Source: Wolbachia endosymbiont of Aedes albopictus
GTDB taxonomy: Bacteria; Pseudomonadota; Alphaproteobacteria; Rickettsiales; Anaplasmataceae
NCBI RefSeq assembly: GCF_024804185.1
Contig: NZ_CP101657.1
Location: forward strand, 186,001-250,000
Reading direction: 5' to 3'
DNA length: 64,000 nt
Program-made: the position numbers and the translations under genes
Shown here: positions 1 to 7,146 of the stretch, in pieces
Position numbering within the stretch: the stretch's first letter is position 1
How the letters are laid out: each line of letters opens with the position of its first letter
Notes under the pieces: generated by a model
What the model was told of the DNA's origin: nothing
Databases searched by the model: none
Seen by the model: only the letters and a program-made list of their open reading frames with translations

Positions 1-429
1 AACTCTAAGTTTGAACTTGAGGTTCTTGCTAACATGAGTGATATTGCTAAGGGTACAAGGAAAATAGGGGCTAGCTTATTGGCAAATTACCGTTATTACC
101 CTGACCTTGATATTGATCCCGTTAAGCTATATGTCAGCGGAGGTTTAGGAGGATACCTAAAAGTAATACCTTTTGGCTCTGTTAAGGCAAGTGAATCTCC
201 AGAAGGGGATGGAACTGCTAAAGAGAATAAACAAGAGCCCCCCGGTCCATCTTTAGTAGACAACATACTAGGTTCTATTTCCTATAAACTGAAGGTTGGT
301 GTTGATTATGAAATTGCCCCACAGATAGTTGGTACAGCTGGTGTCACCGCAGGCGGGCAACTAAGTCATATAAAAGCAAAACAAATACCAGATGCAATTC
401 TGGAGGTAGGAATACGTTATAATTTTTAA
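1..429 (+). CDS. Wsp/Msp4-family outer-membrane surface antigen, C-terminal part
   Basis: The reading frame is open from base 1, so the gene begins upstream of the window and only about 142 C-terminal residues are seen. The protein shows alternating hydrophobic strands (SLLANYRYYP, LYVSGGLGGYL, YKLKVGVDYEI, AILEVGIRYNF) and ends in aromatic F, as outer-membrane beta-barrels do. A polar, glycine- and proline-rich stretch (about residues 60-80) would be a surface loop. This fits the surface antigen family of Anaplasmataceae (Wsp, Msp2/Msp4, P44; Pfam surface antigen 2), whose members are exposed barrels contacting the host vacuole. Assignment is by overall pattern. It is a paralogue rather than classical Wsp, as far as can be judged from the end. 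No gene follows for about 650 bases. Confidence 0.7.
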   Translation, partial: NSKFELEVLANMSDIAKGTRKIGASLLANYRYYPDLDIDPVKLYVSGGLGGYLKVIPFGSVKASESPEGDGTAKENKQEPPGPSLVDNILGSISYKLKVGVDYEIAPQIVGTAGVTAGGQLSHIKAKQIPDAILEVGIRYNF

Positions 430-623
430 TGCTGCTACTTAGTTCATAAAGGTAGAGACAATGTTGAGGATGAAATAAACAGCATTAAAAAAATCTGGAA
501 ATATATGAGATACTTTTCGAATATGGTTTTGAACGTTAACTATAGATTAGAAAAATGATAAGAAAGAGGGTAAACTCCAGTATTTGTAACCGTTCACGGA
601 TTGTGAGAATGAATAAAGAACTA

Positions 624-813
624 GATCCAAAGTGTGATGGTATGGATTTAGTATAAATAATTCAGGATGCTTGTGTCCACTGGTTACATATAAATTCATA
701 AGGTTTTGAGAGTTTTGAGTCTTTTTGCGTAATATAACAAAGTTGTAAAGGTGTAACCACAATTCCTCCTTCAATGGTAACTTCTTATATATCATACAAT
801 CACACTTTGGACC
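624..813. repeat. MITE-like inverted-repeat element, ~190 bp
   Basis: Bases 624-644 read GATCCAAAGTGTGATGGTAT and one further G; the reverse complement recurs at 793-813 with a few mismatches (ATCACACTTTGGAcc). A CTA trinucleotide lies on each outer side (621-623 and 813-815), a possible 3 bp target duplication. The interior has no gene. This may be a relic of an insertion sequence or a non-autonomous element; the family is unknown. Confidence 0.4.
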
Positions 814-924
814 TAAGCACTCCGTTCAACAAGCTAGAACTGCTATATTTGAATACATAGAAATTTTTACAAAAAACAGCGTAGGCATTCTGCTATTAAT
901 TATTGCATTCCTGAACATTGTGAT

Positions 925-985
925 TCATCATTCTTTTTGTAAAAAATTTTCTTAACTTTCTCTCCACTTTTTCTGGGTAAAGTCA
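925..985. repeat. Degenerate single end of the 8992-9132 MITE
   Basis: Bases 954-985 match the 32 bp terminal inverted repeat at 9101-9132 with about two differences (AACTTTCTCT...TTTTTCTGGGTAAAGTCA). The adjoining TTCTTTTTGTAAAAAA resembles the interior of that element. The other end is missing, so this looks like a decayed copy. Confidence 0.5.
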
Positions 986-1049
986 CAGAATTTTTTACTG
1001 GAAATCTTAATTTTGTCTTAGCAATAAATCAACTTAAGGTCATAATATC

Positions 1050-1078
1050 TTGACATTTATTTAATGTTGCTATATAAT
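1050..1078 (+). promoter_or_regulatory. Consensus sigma70 promoter of ssrA
   Basis: TTGACA (1050-1055) and TATAAT (1073-1078) are both perfect consensus hexamers with an optimal 17-base spacer. Transcription would begin near 1085, just before the tmRNA acceptor piece. It is the strongest-looking promoter in the window, as expected for an abundant stable RNA. Confidence 0.85.
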
Positions 1079-1084
1079 GGCTAT

Positions 1085-1395
1085 GTACACTTTGTGTACT
1101 ATAGCAATAAAATTACCTTGTAATAGGTGTATTGGACCCGAGGGCAGTACTCGGCGTCTCCACCATTTTTTTAATTTATATGGGGACGAATAAGGATCGA
1201 CATGCATAGTAAAGATGGTAGCTTTGCTCGGTTAGACACCACCGCTAAGAGTTCATAATTTAAATGCAAACGATAATTTTGCTGCTGAAGACAATGTTGC
1301 AATAGCTGCTTAATTTAAGCACTATAACTTCATTGCTATACGCACGGTTCAGGGAACGCCGGGTAACAGAAGTTCCCCAAAAGTTTATGTATGTG
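1085..1395 (+). ncRNA. ssrA: tmRNA, circularly permuted two-piece form
   Basis: tmRNA rescues stalled ribosomes and tags the unfinished protein for proteolysis. The gene has the permuted alphaproteobacterial order: acceptor piece first, coding piece second. The acceptor stem pairs 1182-1188 (GGGGACG) with 1155-1161 (CGTCTCC), followed by discriminator A1162 and encoded CCA at 1163-1165. The third pair is G-U, the alanine identity element. The T arm is CCGAG/CTCGG (1138-1142 and 1150-1154) with a 7-base loop. A 16-base spacer (1166-1181) separates the two pieces. The tag frame begins at GCA 1266 and ends at TAA 1311-1313, encoding ANDNFAAEDNVAIAA. The coding piece ends with a GGGAAC/GTTCCC hairpin (about 1352-1377). 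The outer ends are approximate. A broken sspB follows directly. Confidence 0.93.
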
Positions 1396-1403
1396 AAAGT
1401 TAT

Positions 1404-1841
1404 ATGGAGCAAACAGATTACAAAAAATTGCTTAATTCTGCTAAGTTTCAAGTTATCAAAAAGACTTTAGATATTATATCAGGTAACGGTTTTACCCCTT
1501 ACTTAGAAATATTATTTTTCACATATTTTAATGGTGTGACCATGCCAGATCGTTTGAAAAAGTCATACCCTATTCAAATGCTTATTATATTACAGCATCA
1601 ATTCTATGATTTAAAAGTTTCTGAGGATAAATTTAGCGTCAGTTTGAGTTTTCAAGGAAAACAAGAGTGAATTACTATACCATTTTTTGCTATTAGTGAG
1701 TTTCGTGATAAAATTTCAGGGGATGTTTTGATATTTGACAAAATCAGTATCAATTCTGATAAAGAATACAAAAGTGAAAAATGTACTGAAAAATTATCAA
1801 ACGGTAGTATTATATCCATAGATCAACTGCGTGATGAGTAA
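1404..1841 (+). pseudogene. sspB: SspB-like ClpXP adaptor, interrupted by an in-frame TGA
   Basis: SspB tethers ssrA-tagged proteins to the ClpXP protease. The 88-residue N-terminal part holds the family core (GVTMPDRLKKSYP, IILQHQFYDLKV, FSVSLSFQGKQE). A TGA at 1668-1670 interrupts it, and the same frame then continues for 56 codons with the expected next segment (ITIPFFAISEFRD) and an acidic tail to TAA 1839-1841. In alphaproteobacterial SspB a residue such as R or L stands where the stop is (pattern ERLxxPF). One substitution would explain it. The start is ATG 1404, just after ssrA. Remaining function is doubtful because part of the fold and the ClpX-binding tail are cut off. A hairpin, GATGAG/CTCATC, overlaps the end of the frame. 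Confidence 0.75.
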
Positions 1842-1988
1842 TTGCTCATCTTTGTAAACAAAAAATATTAATAGAAAGAAGTGGTCTAACTTAAGTAATA
1901 GAACAGAGGGTAGACAAATATGCTAAATCTTTAATTGTTTGTTAATGCAGATGGCAAAATTTTTCTTACATATCATCAACTTTCTTTA

Positions 1989-2017
1989 TTGAAAAGTTTA
2001 GAAAGATGTTGTAAAAT
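1989..2017 (+). promoter_or_regulatory. Promoter of the first toxin-antitoxin locus
   Basis: TTGAAA (1989-1994), a 17-base spacer and TAAAAT (2012-2017). The same arrangement precedes the second locus. A small inverted repeat, CTTTCT...AGAAAG, spans the -35 region and could be an operator for the antitoxin. Confidence 0.55.
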
Positions 2018-2046
2018 TATTATAGTAGTAGACTTTGGTAAAACTT

Positions 2047-2259
2047 ATGGCAGATTCAGGTATTGACATTAGCGAAAAAGTTTTAAAGAATCTCACTCGC
2101 CTAGCTAAAGTGAAAAACCAATCAGTTCAAGAGCTAACAGAGGAGTTTATACAAAAAGCAATTGAACATGAAGAAGATATGGCGATAGTCAAACTTGCTA
2201 TCCAACGTGACACCCGAGATGCAAAATTCATTAAGCATGAAGACGTCAACTGGGGATAA
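2047..2259 (+). CDS. RelB-like antitoxin, locus 1
   Basis: This small, mostly helical, charged protein of 70 residues (MADSGIDISEKVLKNL start) has the shape of an antitoxin: an N-terminal segment likely to bind DNA and an acidic C-terminus to wrap the toxin. An in-frame TTG at 2035 is an alternative start, but it lies only a few bases after the predicted transcript start, so ATG 2047 is preferred. It is a paralogue of the protein at 2603-2821 (shared KVLKNLTRLAKVKNQS / ETLECLAGLAKVRNKS pattern). The toxin gene overlaps its end but is frameshifted, so this antitoxin may now act without its own toxin, perhaps against the second one. Confidence 0.7.
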   Translation: MADSGIDISEKVLKNLTRLAKVKNQSVQELTEEFIQKAIEHEEDMAIVKLAIQRDTRDAKFIKHEDVNWG

Positions 2260-2520
2260 ATATTTAATCTGTTATGAGGAAAATGTAGTTCACGAAGACA
2301 TTCCAAGTCTTCCTAAGACAATATGGTCAAGGATAAAAGAGATCTAAAAGAGCGCCTTACGCTTTCTCCTGAGAAGGCAGGAGACCCCTTGCTTGGTGAG
2401 TTCAAAGGATATCGTAGAGTACGAACGGGTGATTACCGCTTGGTTTATAGGATCATTAAACTAGAACGTGTAGTAATAATTACTGCAATAGAGCATAGAG
2501 AATATATTTACAACAATTAA
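2237..2520 (+). pseudogene. RelE/ParE-family toxin, frameshifted, locus 1
   Basis: The frame opens at ATG 2237 inside the antitoxin gene and encodes a toxin N-terminus (DIPSLPKTIWSRIKEI) that stops at a TAA near 2342. The rest of the toxin continues in another frame from about 2323 (LLGEFKGYRRVRTGDYRLVY, then RVVIITAIEHREYIY). Aligning both parts with the intact toxin at 2796-3086 shows they once formed one RelE-like mRNA-interferase of about 93 residues. The frameshift falls near 2335-2345, not in a long homopolymer. The C-terminal piece keeps the conserved GDYRLVYRI core but lacks the first helices, so activity is unlikely. Confidence 0.75.
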
Positions 2521-2544
2521 ACTCTATATCAGTAACTTTCTTTA

Positions 2545-2573
2545 TTGAAAAATTCAGAAAAATGTTGTACAAT
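2545..2573 (+). promoter_or_regulatory. Promoter of the second toxin-antitoxin locus
   Basis: TTGAAA (2545-2550), a 17-base spacer and TACAAT (2568-2573). The region from about 2530 to the antitoxin start is nearly identical to that before locus 1, so the duplication included the control region. Confidence 0.6.
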
Positions 2574-2602
2574 TGTTACAGTAGTAGACTTTGGTAAAAC
2601 TT

Positions 2603-2821
2603 ATGGTAAACCCAAACACTAGTATAACTTTCAGCAAAGAAACTTTAGAGTGTCTTGCTGGATTAGCTAAAGTAAGAAATAAATCCATTCAAGATCTAGC
2701 AGAAAAATTAATGCAACAAGCAATCGAATTTGAAGAGGATACAATATTAGTTGAGCGTGCTATTGAACGCGATGTTCCAGGTGCGGAAGAGGTAGATGAC
2801 AGCGAAGAAATCTGGAAGTAG
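2603..2821 (+). CDS. RelB-like antitoxin, locus 2
   Basis: A 72-residue acidic, helical antitoxin paralogous to the one at 2047-2259 (TSITFSKETLECLAGLAKVR start region; DVPGAEEVDDSEE acidic tail). ATG 2603 is taken as the start; TTG 2591 is also in frame. Its last 26 bases overlap the toxin gene at 2796, the usual translationally coupled order of type II systems. The antitoxin should bind and neutralise the RelE-like toxin and repress its own promoter. Confidence 0.75.
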   Translation: MVNPNTSITFSKETLECLAGLAKVRNKSIQDLAEKLMQQAIEFEEDTILVERAIERDVPGAEEVDDSEEIWK

Positions 2822-3086
2822 TCTGTACACTATCAAATATCTTAAGAGTATTCGAAAGGACATATCAGCTTTTCCAGAAACTATAAAACTAAGGATTAAA
2901 AATGCAATAAGAGGACGTATTGCAACCGATCCTATTGGTAATGGTGAACCATTACAAGGTAAATTTAAAGGACAAAGAAAACTAAGGATTTGTGACTATC
3001 GTATCATTTATCGCGTAAATACTTTAGAACGTATAGTAACTATCACTTCAATAAAACACAGAAGAGAATCTTATAAGAAGAAATAA
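2796..3086 (+). CDS. RelE/ParE-family toxin, locus 2
   Basis: This 96-residue basic protein has the RelE-like pattern: an N-terminal helical hairpin (IKYLKSIRKDISAFPETIKL), a GEPLQGKFKGQRKLRICDYR segment and a beta-strand pair ending in TITSIKHRRESY. RelE toxins cut mRNA on the ribosome; related ParE toxins poison gyrase. The KFKG...RICDYRIIYRV pattern favours the RelE type. The frame is intact, unlike its tandem neighbour. It overlaps the antitoxin by 26 bases. The C-terminal H-R-R-x-x-Y positions resemble the catalytic residues of the family. Confidence 0.8.
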   Translation: MTAKKSGSSLYTIKYLKSIRKDISAFPETIKLRIKNAIRGRIATDPIGNGEPLQGKFKGQRKLRICDYRIIYRVNTLERIVTITSIKHRRESYKKK

Positions 3087-3248
3087 AATGTACTATAAAT
3101 AGTATATATATTTTTATACAGCACTCCTTCCTCCTACCTTAGGTGCAGCTCAAAAAATGAAGTTTTTTTTGGTTCAGCAAAAATAACATTTTGAGTTTAA
3201 AAAGGCTAAATACTTGTCTTTTATATATCTTTCGTGTAATAGATATGT

Positions 3249-3527
3249 ATGCATCCAATCATATATCTACTCAACACGTTACTTGATCTTTATAGCTTCA
3301 TTCTAATATGTTGGGTTGTCTTAAACTGGCTGGTTAAACTTAATATGGTGAACATATATAATGAAACTGTCAGTAACATAATGCACATCTTGAACCAATT
3401 GACATATCCACCACTAAAGATTATTAGAAGATATATACCACCGTTCAATGGATTAGATTTATCTATAATGATATTGCTAATAACAATTCACTTTGTAAAA
3501 TATACAGTAGCTTACTACTTTAGGTAG
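3249..3527 (+). CDS. YggT family membrane protein
   Basis: A 92-residue protein with two hydrophobic segments (about residues 5-30 and 68-88) separated by the typical YggT stretch (NQLTYPPLKIIRRYIPPFNG, ending in a G-x-D motif). YggT/Ycf19 proteins are small inner-membrane proteins linked to membrane insertion or cell-envelope organisation; the exact role is unsettled. It lies directly before ftsK: its stop codon is at 3525-3527 and the ftsK start at 3528, so the two are probably co-transcribed. Confidence 0.88.
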   Translation: MHPIIYLLNTLLDLYSFILICWVVLNWLVKLNMVNIYNETVSNIMHILNQLTYPPLKIIRRYIPPFNGLDLSIMILLITIHFVKYTVAYYFR

Positions 3528-5642
3528 ATGTTAAAAAAATATCTAAAATCAGCAATATATCCATCCCTTTTAATATATGTATATATATCAGTTTTTAGCT
3601 ACAACTATAAAGATCCTTCCTTAAACACGGCTACAAATAAGGAAGTGACAAATTTAGGTGGAATAGTAGGTTCATATTTAGCTGATATATTGGTTCAATT
3701 TCTTGGATTAACTAGTGTTACAATAGCTACAACCATAGTTTACTTGTTGATCTTCAGGCCAGCAAAAATACTGCTGAAAATTCTCTATTTAATATTAATC
3801 AATTTAGGAGTATGTGCTATATTACCACAACTTTCGCTAGGCATCACAGTAAGGTACAGACACAGTGGAATAATAGGGAATGCACTCGTTAATAACTGCC
3901 CGTTTTATGTATTTGTGATAGTAACATTAATAGGTCTTGTAGGACTAATTGGTTGGAAGAGAACAATTTACTCTATATTTTTCCTATTCAAAAAAATAGC
4001 TTGCTTATTTGTAAATGTTCCATTCTTCAGATCACATAAAACTGCTGAGTATTCAATTGCACCATTAGTAGTAAAAGAAAAACATAGAATTACTAAACAA
4101 CAACCAAAAGAAAGACAGAAAAAAGCTACTGAGGAGATTTTTAAACCTTCCAGTGAGTTCGAATTTCCAAGCATTCATTTACTTTCTAAAGCAGAGGAGT
4201 CTTTGCAGAGAAAGCAGCTGAATGAAATGGAGAGCAATAAAAATTTATCTCTGTTAGAACAAGTCCTGAGTGATTTTGGCGTGCAAGGAAAAATTATCAG
4301 TGTATGCTATGGACCGGTTGTGACTTTATACAAACTTGAACCACAAGCTGGTACGAAATCTGCAAGAGTAATTGGCCTTGCAGATGACATTGCACGTTCG
4401 ATGAGTGCACTCTCTGCACGTATTTCAATAATTCGTGGGCAAAATGCTATGGGAATAGAGTTGCCGAACAAGGAACGAGAAATTGTAATGCTGCGTGATT
4501 TGCTTGAATCACCAGAATACCAGAATGCAAACTTAAATCTCCCAATTGCGCTTGGCAAAGAAATAAGCGGAAAACCAGTTATTGCAGATCTAACTAAAAT
4601 GCCTCACTTGCTCGTTGCTGGAACCACAGGGTCAGGTAAATCAGTTGCGATTAACACTATGATTCTTTCACTCGTTTATCGATTAAGTCCTGACGAATGC
4701 AAGATGATAATGATCGACCCAAAAATGCTTGAGCTTTCAATATATGATGCAATACCGCACCTAATGGCGCCAGTAGTAACAGAGCCAAAAAAGGCTGTTA
4801 TTGCTCTTAAGTGGATAGTGAAAGAAATGGAAAATCGCTACCGCATGATGTCGTATTTAAATGTACGCAATGTAATAAACTATAACCAAAAAATCACAGA
4901 AGCAATGAATAGTGGAATAGAATTGGAGCGCGTTGTGCAGATTGGCTTTAACTCAACAACAGGCAAACCTTTGTTTGAAAAAATACCAATCAAGATGGAG
5001 ACATTTCCATATATTGTAGTGATCGTGGATGAAATGGCAGATTTGATGCTTGTTGCCGGCAAAGAGATAGAGTGCTCTATTCAACGTTTAGCTCAGATGG
5101 CTCGTGCTGCAGGAATACATATCATAATGGCAACACAACGCCCATCTGTGGATGTGATCACAGGTGTGATAAAGGCGAACTTTCCAACGAGAATCAGTTT
5201 TGCTGTTACTTCTAAGATAGATAGCCGCACAATACTTGGTGAACAAGGAGCTGAACAATTGCTCGGTATGGGTGATATGCTCTACATGGCTTCTGGTGGT
5301 AAGATTATTCGAGTTCACGGTCCATTTGTAAGCGATGATGAAGTGCAAAATATAGTTGATCATCTAAAAATGCAAGGTGAGCCAAATTATATGGAGGAAA
5401 TCACCAAAGAAGATGAAAATTCTTCTGTGGAATCAGAAGGTGAAACAGAGGATGAAGAAAACGACCTCTACAATCAAGCAGTGGCCATCATTCAAAGAGA
5501 TCAAAAAGTTTCAACCAGTTACATTCAGCGACAACTTAGAATAGGCTATAACAGAGCTGCAAATATTGTTGAAAGAATGGAAAAAGAAGGAATTGTCAGC
5601 TCTCCAAATTACTCAGGAAAGAGAGAGATATTGGTTGAATAG
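3528..5642 (+). CDS. ftsK: DNA translocase FtsK
   Basis: FtsK pumps DNA at the division septum and helps resolve chromosome dimers. The 704-residue protein has several N-terminal membrane helices (within residues ~10-150), a charged linker (to ~230), an alpha/beta motor domain with Walker A GTTGSGKS (about 365-372), Walker B region YIVVIVDEMADLM and sensor segment IIMATQRPSVDVITG. A C-terminal winged-helix gamma domain follows (about 640-704), which reads polar KOPS-type DNA sequences. The linker is short compared with E. coli, as is normal in Rickettsiales. It sits immediately after yggT. The dif and KOPS partners were not located in this window. Confidence 0.97.
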   Translation: MLKKYLKSAIYPSLLIYVYISVFSYNYKDPSLNTATNKEVTNLGGIVGSYLADILVQFLGLTSVTIATTIVYLLIFRPAKILLKILYLILINLGVCAILPQLSLGITVRYRHSGIIGNALVNNCPFYVFVIVTLIGLVGLIGWKRTIYSIFFLFKKIACLFVNVPFFRSHKTAEYSIAPLVVKEKHRITKQQPKERQKKATEEIFKPSSEFEFPSIHLLSKAEESLQRKQLNEMESNKNLSLLEQVLSDFGVQGKIISVCYGPVVTLYKLEPQAGTKSARVIGLADDIARSMSALSARISIIRGQNAMGIELPNKEREIVMLRDLLESPEYQNANLNLPIALGKEISGKPVIADLTKMPHLLVAGTTGSGKSVAINTMILSLVYRLSPDECKMIMIDPKMLELSIYDAIPHLMAPVVTEPKKAVIALKWIVKEMENRYRMMSYLNVRNVINYNQKITEAMNSGIELERVVQIGFNSTTGKPLFEKIPIKMETFPYIVVIVDEMADLMLVAGKEIECSIQRLAQMARAAGIHIIMATQRPSVDVITGVIKANFPTRISFAVTSKIDSRTILGEQGAEQLLGMGDMLYMASGGKIIRVHGPFVSDDEVQNIVDHLKMQGEPNYMEEITKEDENSSVESEGETEDEENDLYNQAVAIIQRDQKVSTSYIQRQLRIGYNRAANIVERMEKEGIVSSPNYSGKREILVE

Positions 5643-5796
5643 CAACCTTGTAATACCTTAATTTAAGTTTCCGCACTTTCAAAAAGCAAGTCAAACAAAA
5701 TTATTAGAAGATCAATACATAATGACAATTGATTTAATACTAATTTAAGTACTAAAAACGTACAATAGTAATATATTAATTAGCTAGGGGGTTAAA

Positions 5797-6312
5797 ATGG
5801 TAAAAGAAATTTTTAGTAATTGGTTAGGTGTAACAAAGAATACAGCGGACATCGCAAATAACGCAGCAATTGATGCAGCGCAGGCAACGGACATTGCAAA
5901 TAACACGGCAATCAATGTAGCGCAGTCAGCAGACATTGCAAATAACACGGCAATCAATGTAGCGCAGTCAGCGGACATTGCAAATCTGGCAGCAGAAAAT
6001 GCATCGCAGGCAGAGAAAATTACAAATCTGTCAGAGGCAGTAGCAGATCAACAAAAAATAATGATAGCTTGTATAGCAGTCAGTGTTGTTGCCGCAATAG
6101 CGATAACTTCTTTTGTTGCATTCTGCATCTATAAGGGAGTTAAGCTTGAGAGGGAGAAAGAAAAGAACTTATCTAAAGATACACCAGGCACAGAACTTAA
6201 CAATCTAGGTAAATCGAACACATCGGGCACAAAACTTGACGCAGACGGTGGTACTAAACTGAGTAACTTAGAAGTGAATGGCTCAAAATCTGTAAATAAT
6301 ATAGCTGCATAA
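5797..6312 (+). CDS. Repeat-containing single-pass membrane protein, Wolbachia-type hypothetical
   Basis: The family was not recognised. The 171-residue protein begins with a short N-terminal region (MVKEIFSNWLGVTKNTA), followed by four 14-residue repeats of the type ADIANNTAINVAQS (residues ~17-72). Each repeat consists of two heptads and is predicted to form a coiled coil like those in trimeric adhesin stalks or phage fibres. A strong transmembrane helix follows (about 88-113, IACIAVSVVAAIAITSFVAF). The C-terminal tail (about 114-171) is polar, with further short GT-L-N-L repeats. A good ribosome site (AGGGGG) precedes ATG 5797. The gene stands alone and ends at a strong hairpin (6326-6352). 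It may be an envelope or host-facing protein, but this is inference. Confidence 0.75.
   Translation: MVKEIFSNWLGVTKNTADIANNAAIDAAQATDIANNTAINVAQSADIANNTAINVAQSADIANLAAENASQAEKITNLSEAVADQQKIMIACIAVSVVAAIAITSFVAFCIYKGVKLEREKEKNLSKDTPGTELNNLGKSNTSGTKLDADGGTKLSNLEVNGSKSVNNIAA
5848..6015 (+). repeat. Tandem 42 bp repeat within a coding region, 4 units
   Basis: Units begin at GAC 5848, 5890, 5932 and 5974. Units 2 and 3 are almost identical; units 1 and 4 have diverged. The 42 bp period keeps the frame and adds two heptads per unit, so copy number could vary between strains without breaking the protein. Confidence 0.85.
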
Positions 6313-6325
6313 CACTCTTCTTGAG

Positions 6326-6352
6326 AAGGTGTTACGCAACTTGTAACACCTT
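6326..6352 (+). terminator. Hairpin terminator after the repeat protein gene
   Basis: AAGGTGTTAC (6326-6335) pairs perfectly with GTAACACCTT (6343-6352) around a 7-base loop, 14 bases after the stop codon. A pyrimidine-rich stretch follows, but no pure T run. Confidence 0.65.
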
Positions 6353-6500
6353 ACTCTTCTCTTAGCCTATGTAGGTTTTTTGATAGTAAACATATCACTT
6401 TTTAGAAAAATATTTGTATTGTAAAGTTAGTAAATATTCTGGTTTACTTAAAGTTTGTTAATTGCTATCTTTTAAAACATGATATTTACTATAGCACCAT

Positions 6501-7121
6501 ATGCTTAGGATTTTTTCTAAAGTTTTGTTTATATTAATGTTTTTGGTTGCTAGCTTTTTTACTGTGCATAGTGCTGGAGCTAAATCTAAGCTCAGTAAGA
6601 GATACATACCTCCTGGTAACCCTGGTGGCGCAAACTTTCATACAGATGAGGATTTTGCTGAGTCATATAAACTGTATGAGAAGCGTAGGGAGCTCCTCAA
6701 GAAAAAAAAGTTACAAGATCGAGCTATAAATAAAGAAGATCTAATCAAAAAATTAAAAGAGAAAAAAATTGCTAGTCTTGATAATGAGCCAAATGACATG
6801 GAAGCGTGCATAGTCGACGATGAAGAGAGCGCTGTGATAAATCAGCATGGTATTAATATCGCACGTTTAAAGGGTGCTGTATTTATAGATCAAGAGCCAG
6901 TTTTCCAGTATGAAAGTAAGCAGCATGAAAATGAACAACAAGAAGGGAAGAAAGTTACTTCAACACGAGAAAAGAAAGTTTCTCCTATAAATATCACTAT
7001 AAAAGAAACTCCATCAAGAAGAACGTGCTCACGTGATTCTATTGCTAATTTGGATAACGTAGATGCTTATAGTTTGAATGGGTCAAGTTCATTTGGCAGC
7101 GTAGCTGACACAGTAAAATAG
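6501..7121 (+). CDS. Putative exported protein, unknown function
   Basis: The family was not recognised. The 206-residue protein starts with a signal-peptide-like segment ([20 protein letters not shown], with likely cleavage near HSAGA, residue ~27). It continues with [19 protein letters not shown] and a strongly charged, probably helical stretch (residues 50-95, rich in K/E). The C-terminal half is polar and low in complexity. There are few cysteines and no second membrane helix. It lies 25 bases before ispG and could share a transcript with it. It could be a periplasmic or secreted protein. Confidence 0.7.
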   Translation: MLRIFSKVLFILMFLVASFFTVHSAGAKSKLSKRYIPPGNPGGANFHTDEDFAESYKLYEKRRELLKKKKLQDRAINKEDLIKKLKEKKIASLDNEPNDMEACIVDDEESAVINQHGINIARLKGAVFIDQEPVFQYESKQHENEQQEGKKVTSTREKKVSPINITIKETPSRRTCSRDSIANLDNVDAYSLNGSSSFGSVADTVK

Positions 7122-7146
7122 TATCACAATATTGGCCATTAATAAT

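Larger units (their letters stand above)
430..1049. other. Intergenic region with repeat debris
   Basis: No convincing gene is seen. The short open frames here have no recognisable protein pattern. The stretch holds an inverted-repeat pair (624-644 and 793-813) and a degenerate end of the MITE found intact at 8992-9132 (954-985). It ends at the ssrA promoter. Confidence 0.6.

Noticed and set aside
547-795. 82-residue open frame on the minus strand
   Set aside because: It overlaps the inverted-repeat element, has no recognisable family pattern and no ribosome site; probably chance.
1260-1451. 63-residue open frame antisense to ssrA
   Set aside because: It lies on the complement of the tmRNA and sspB start; no independent evidence.
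3087-3248. Possible RNA gene between the toxin gene and yggT
   Set aside because: No stable fold, promoter or family pattern could be identified by eye.
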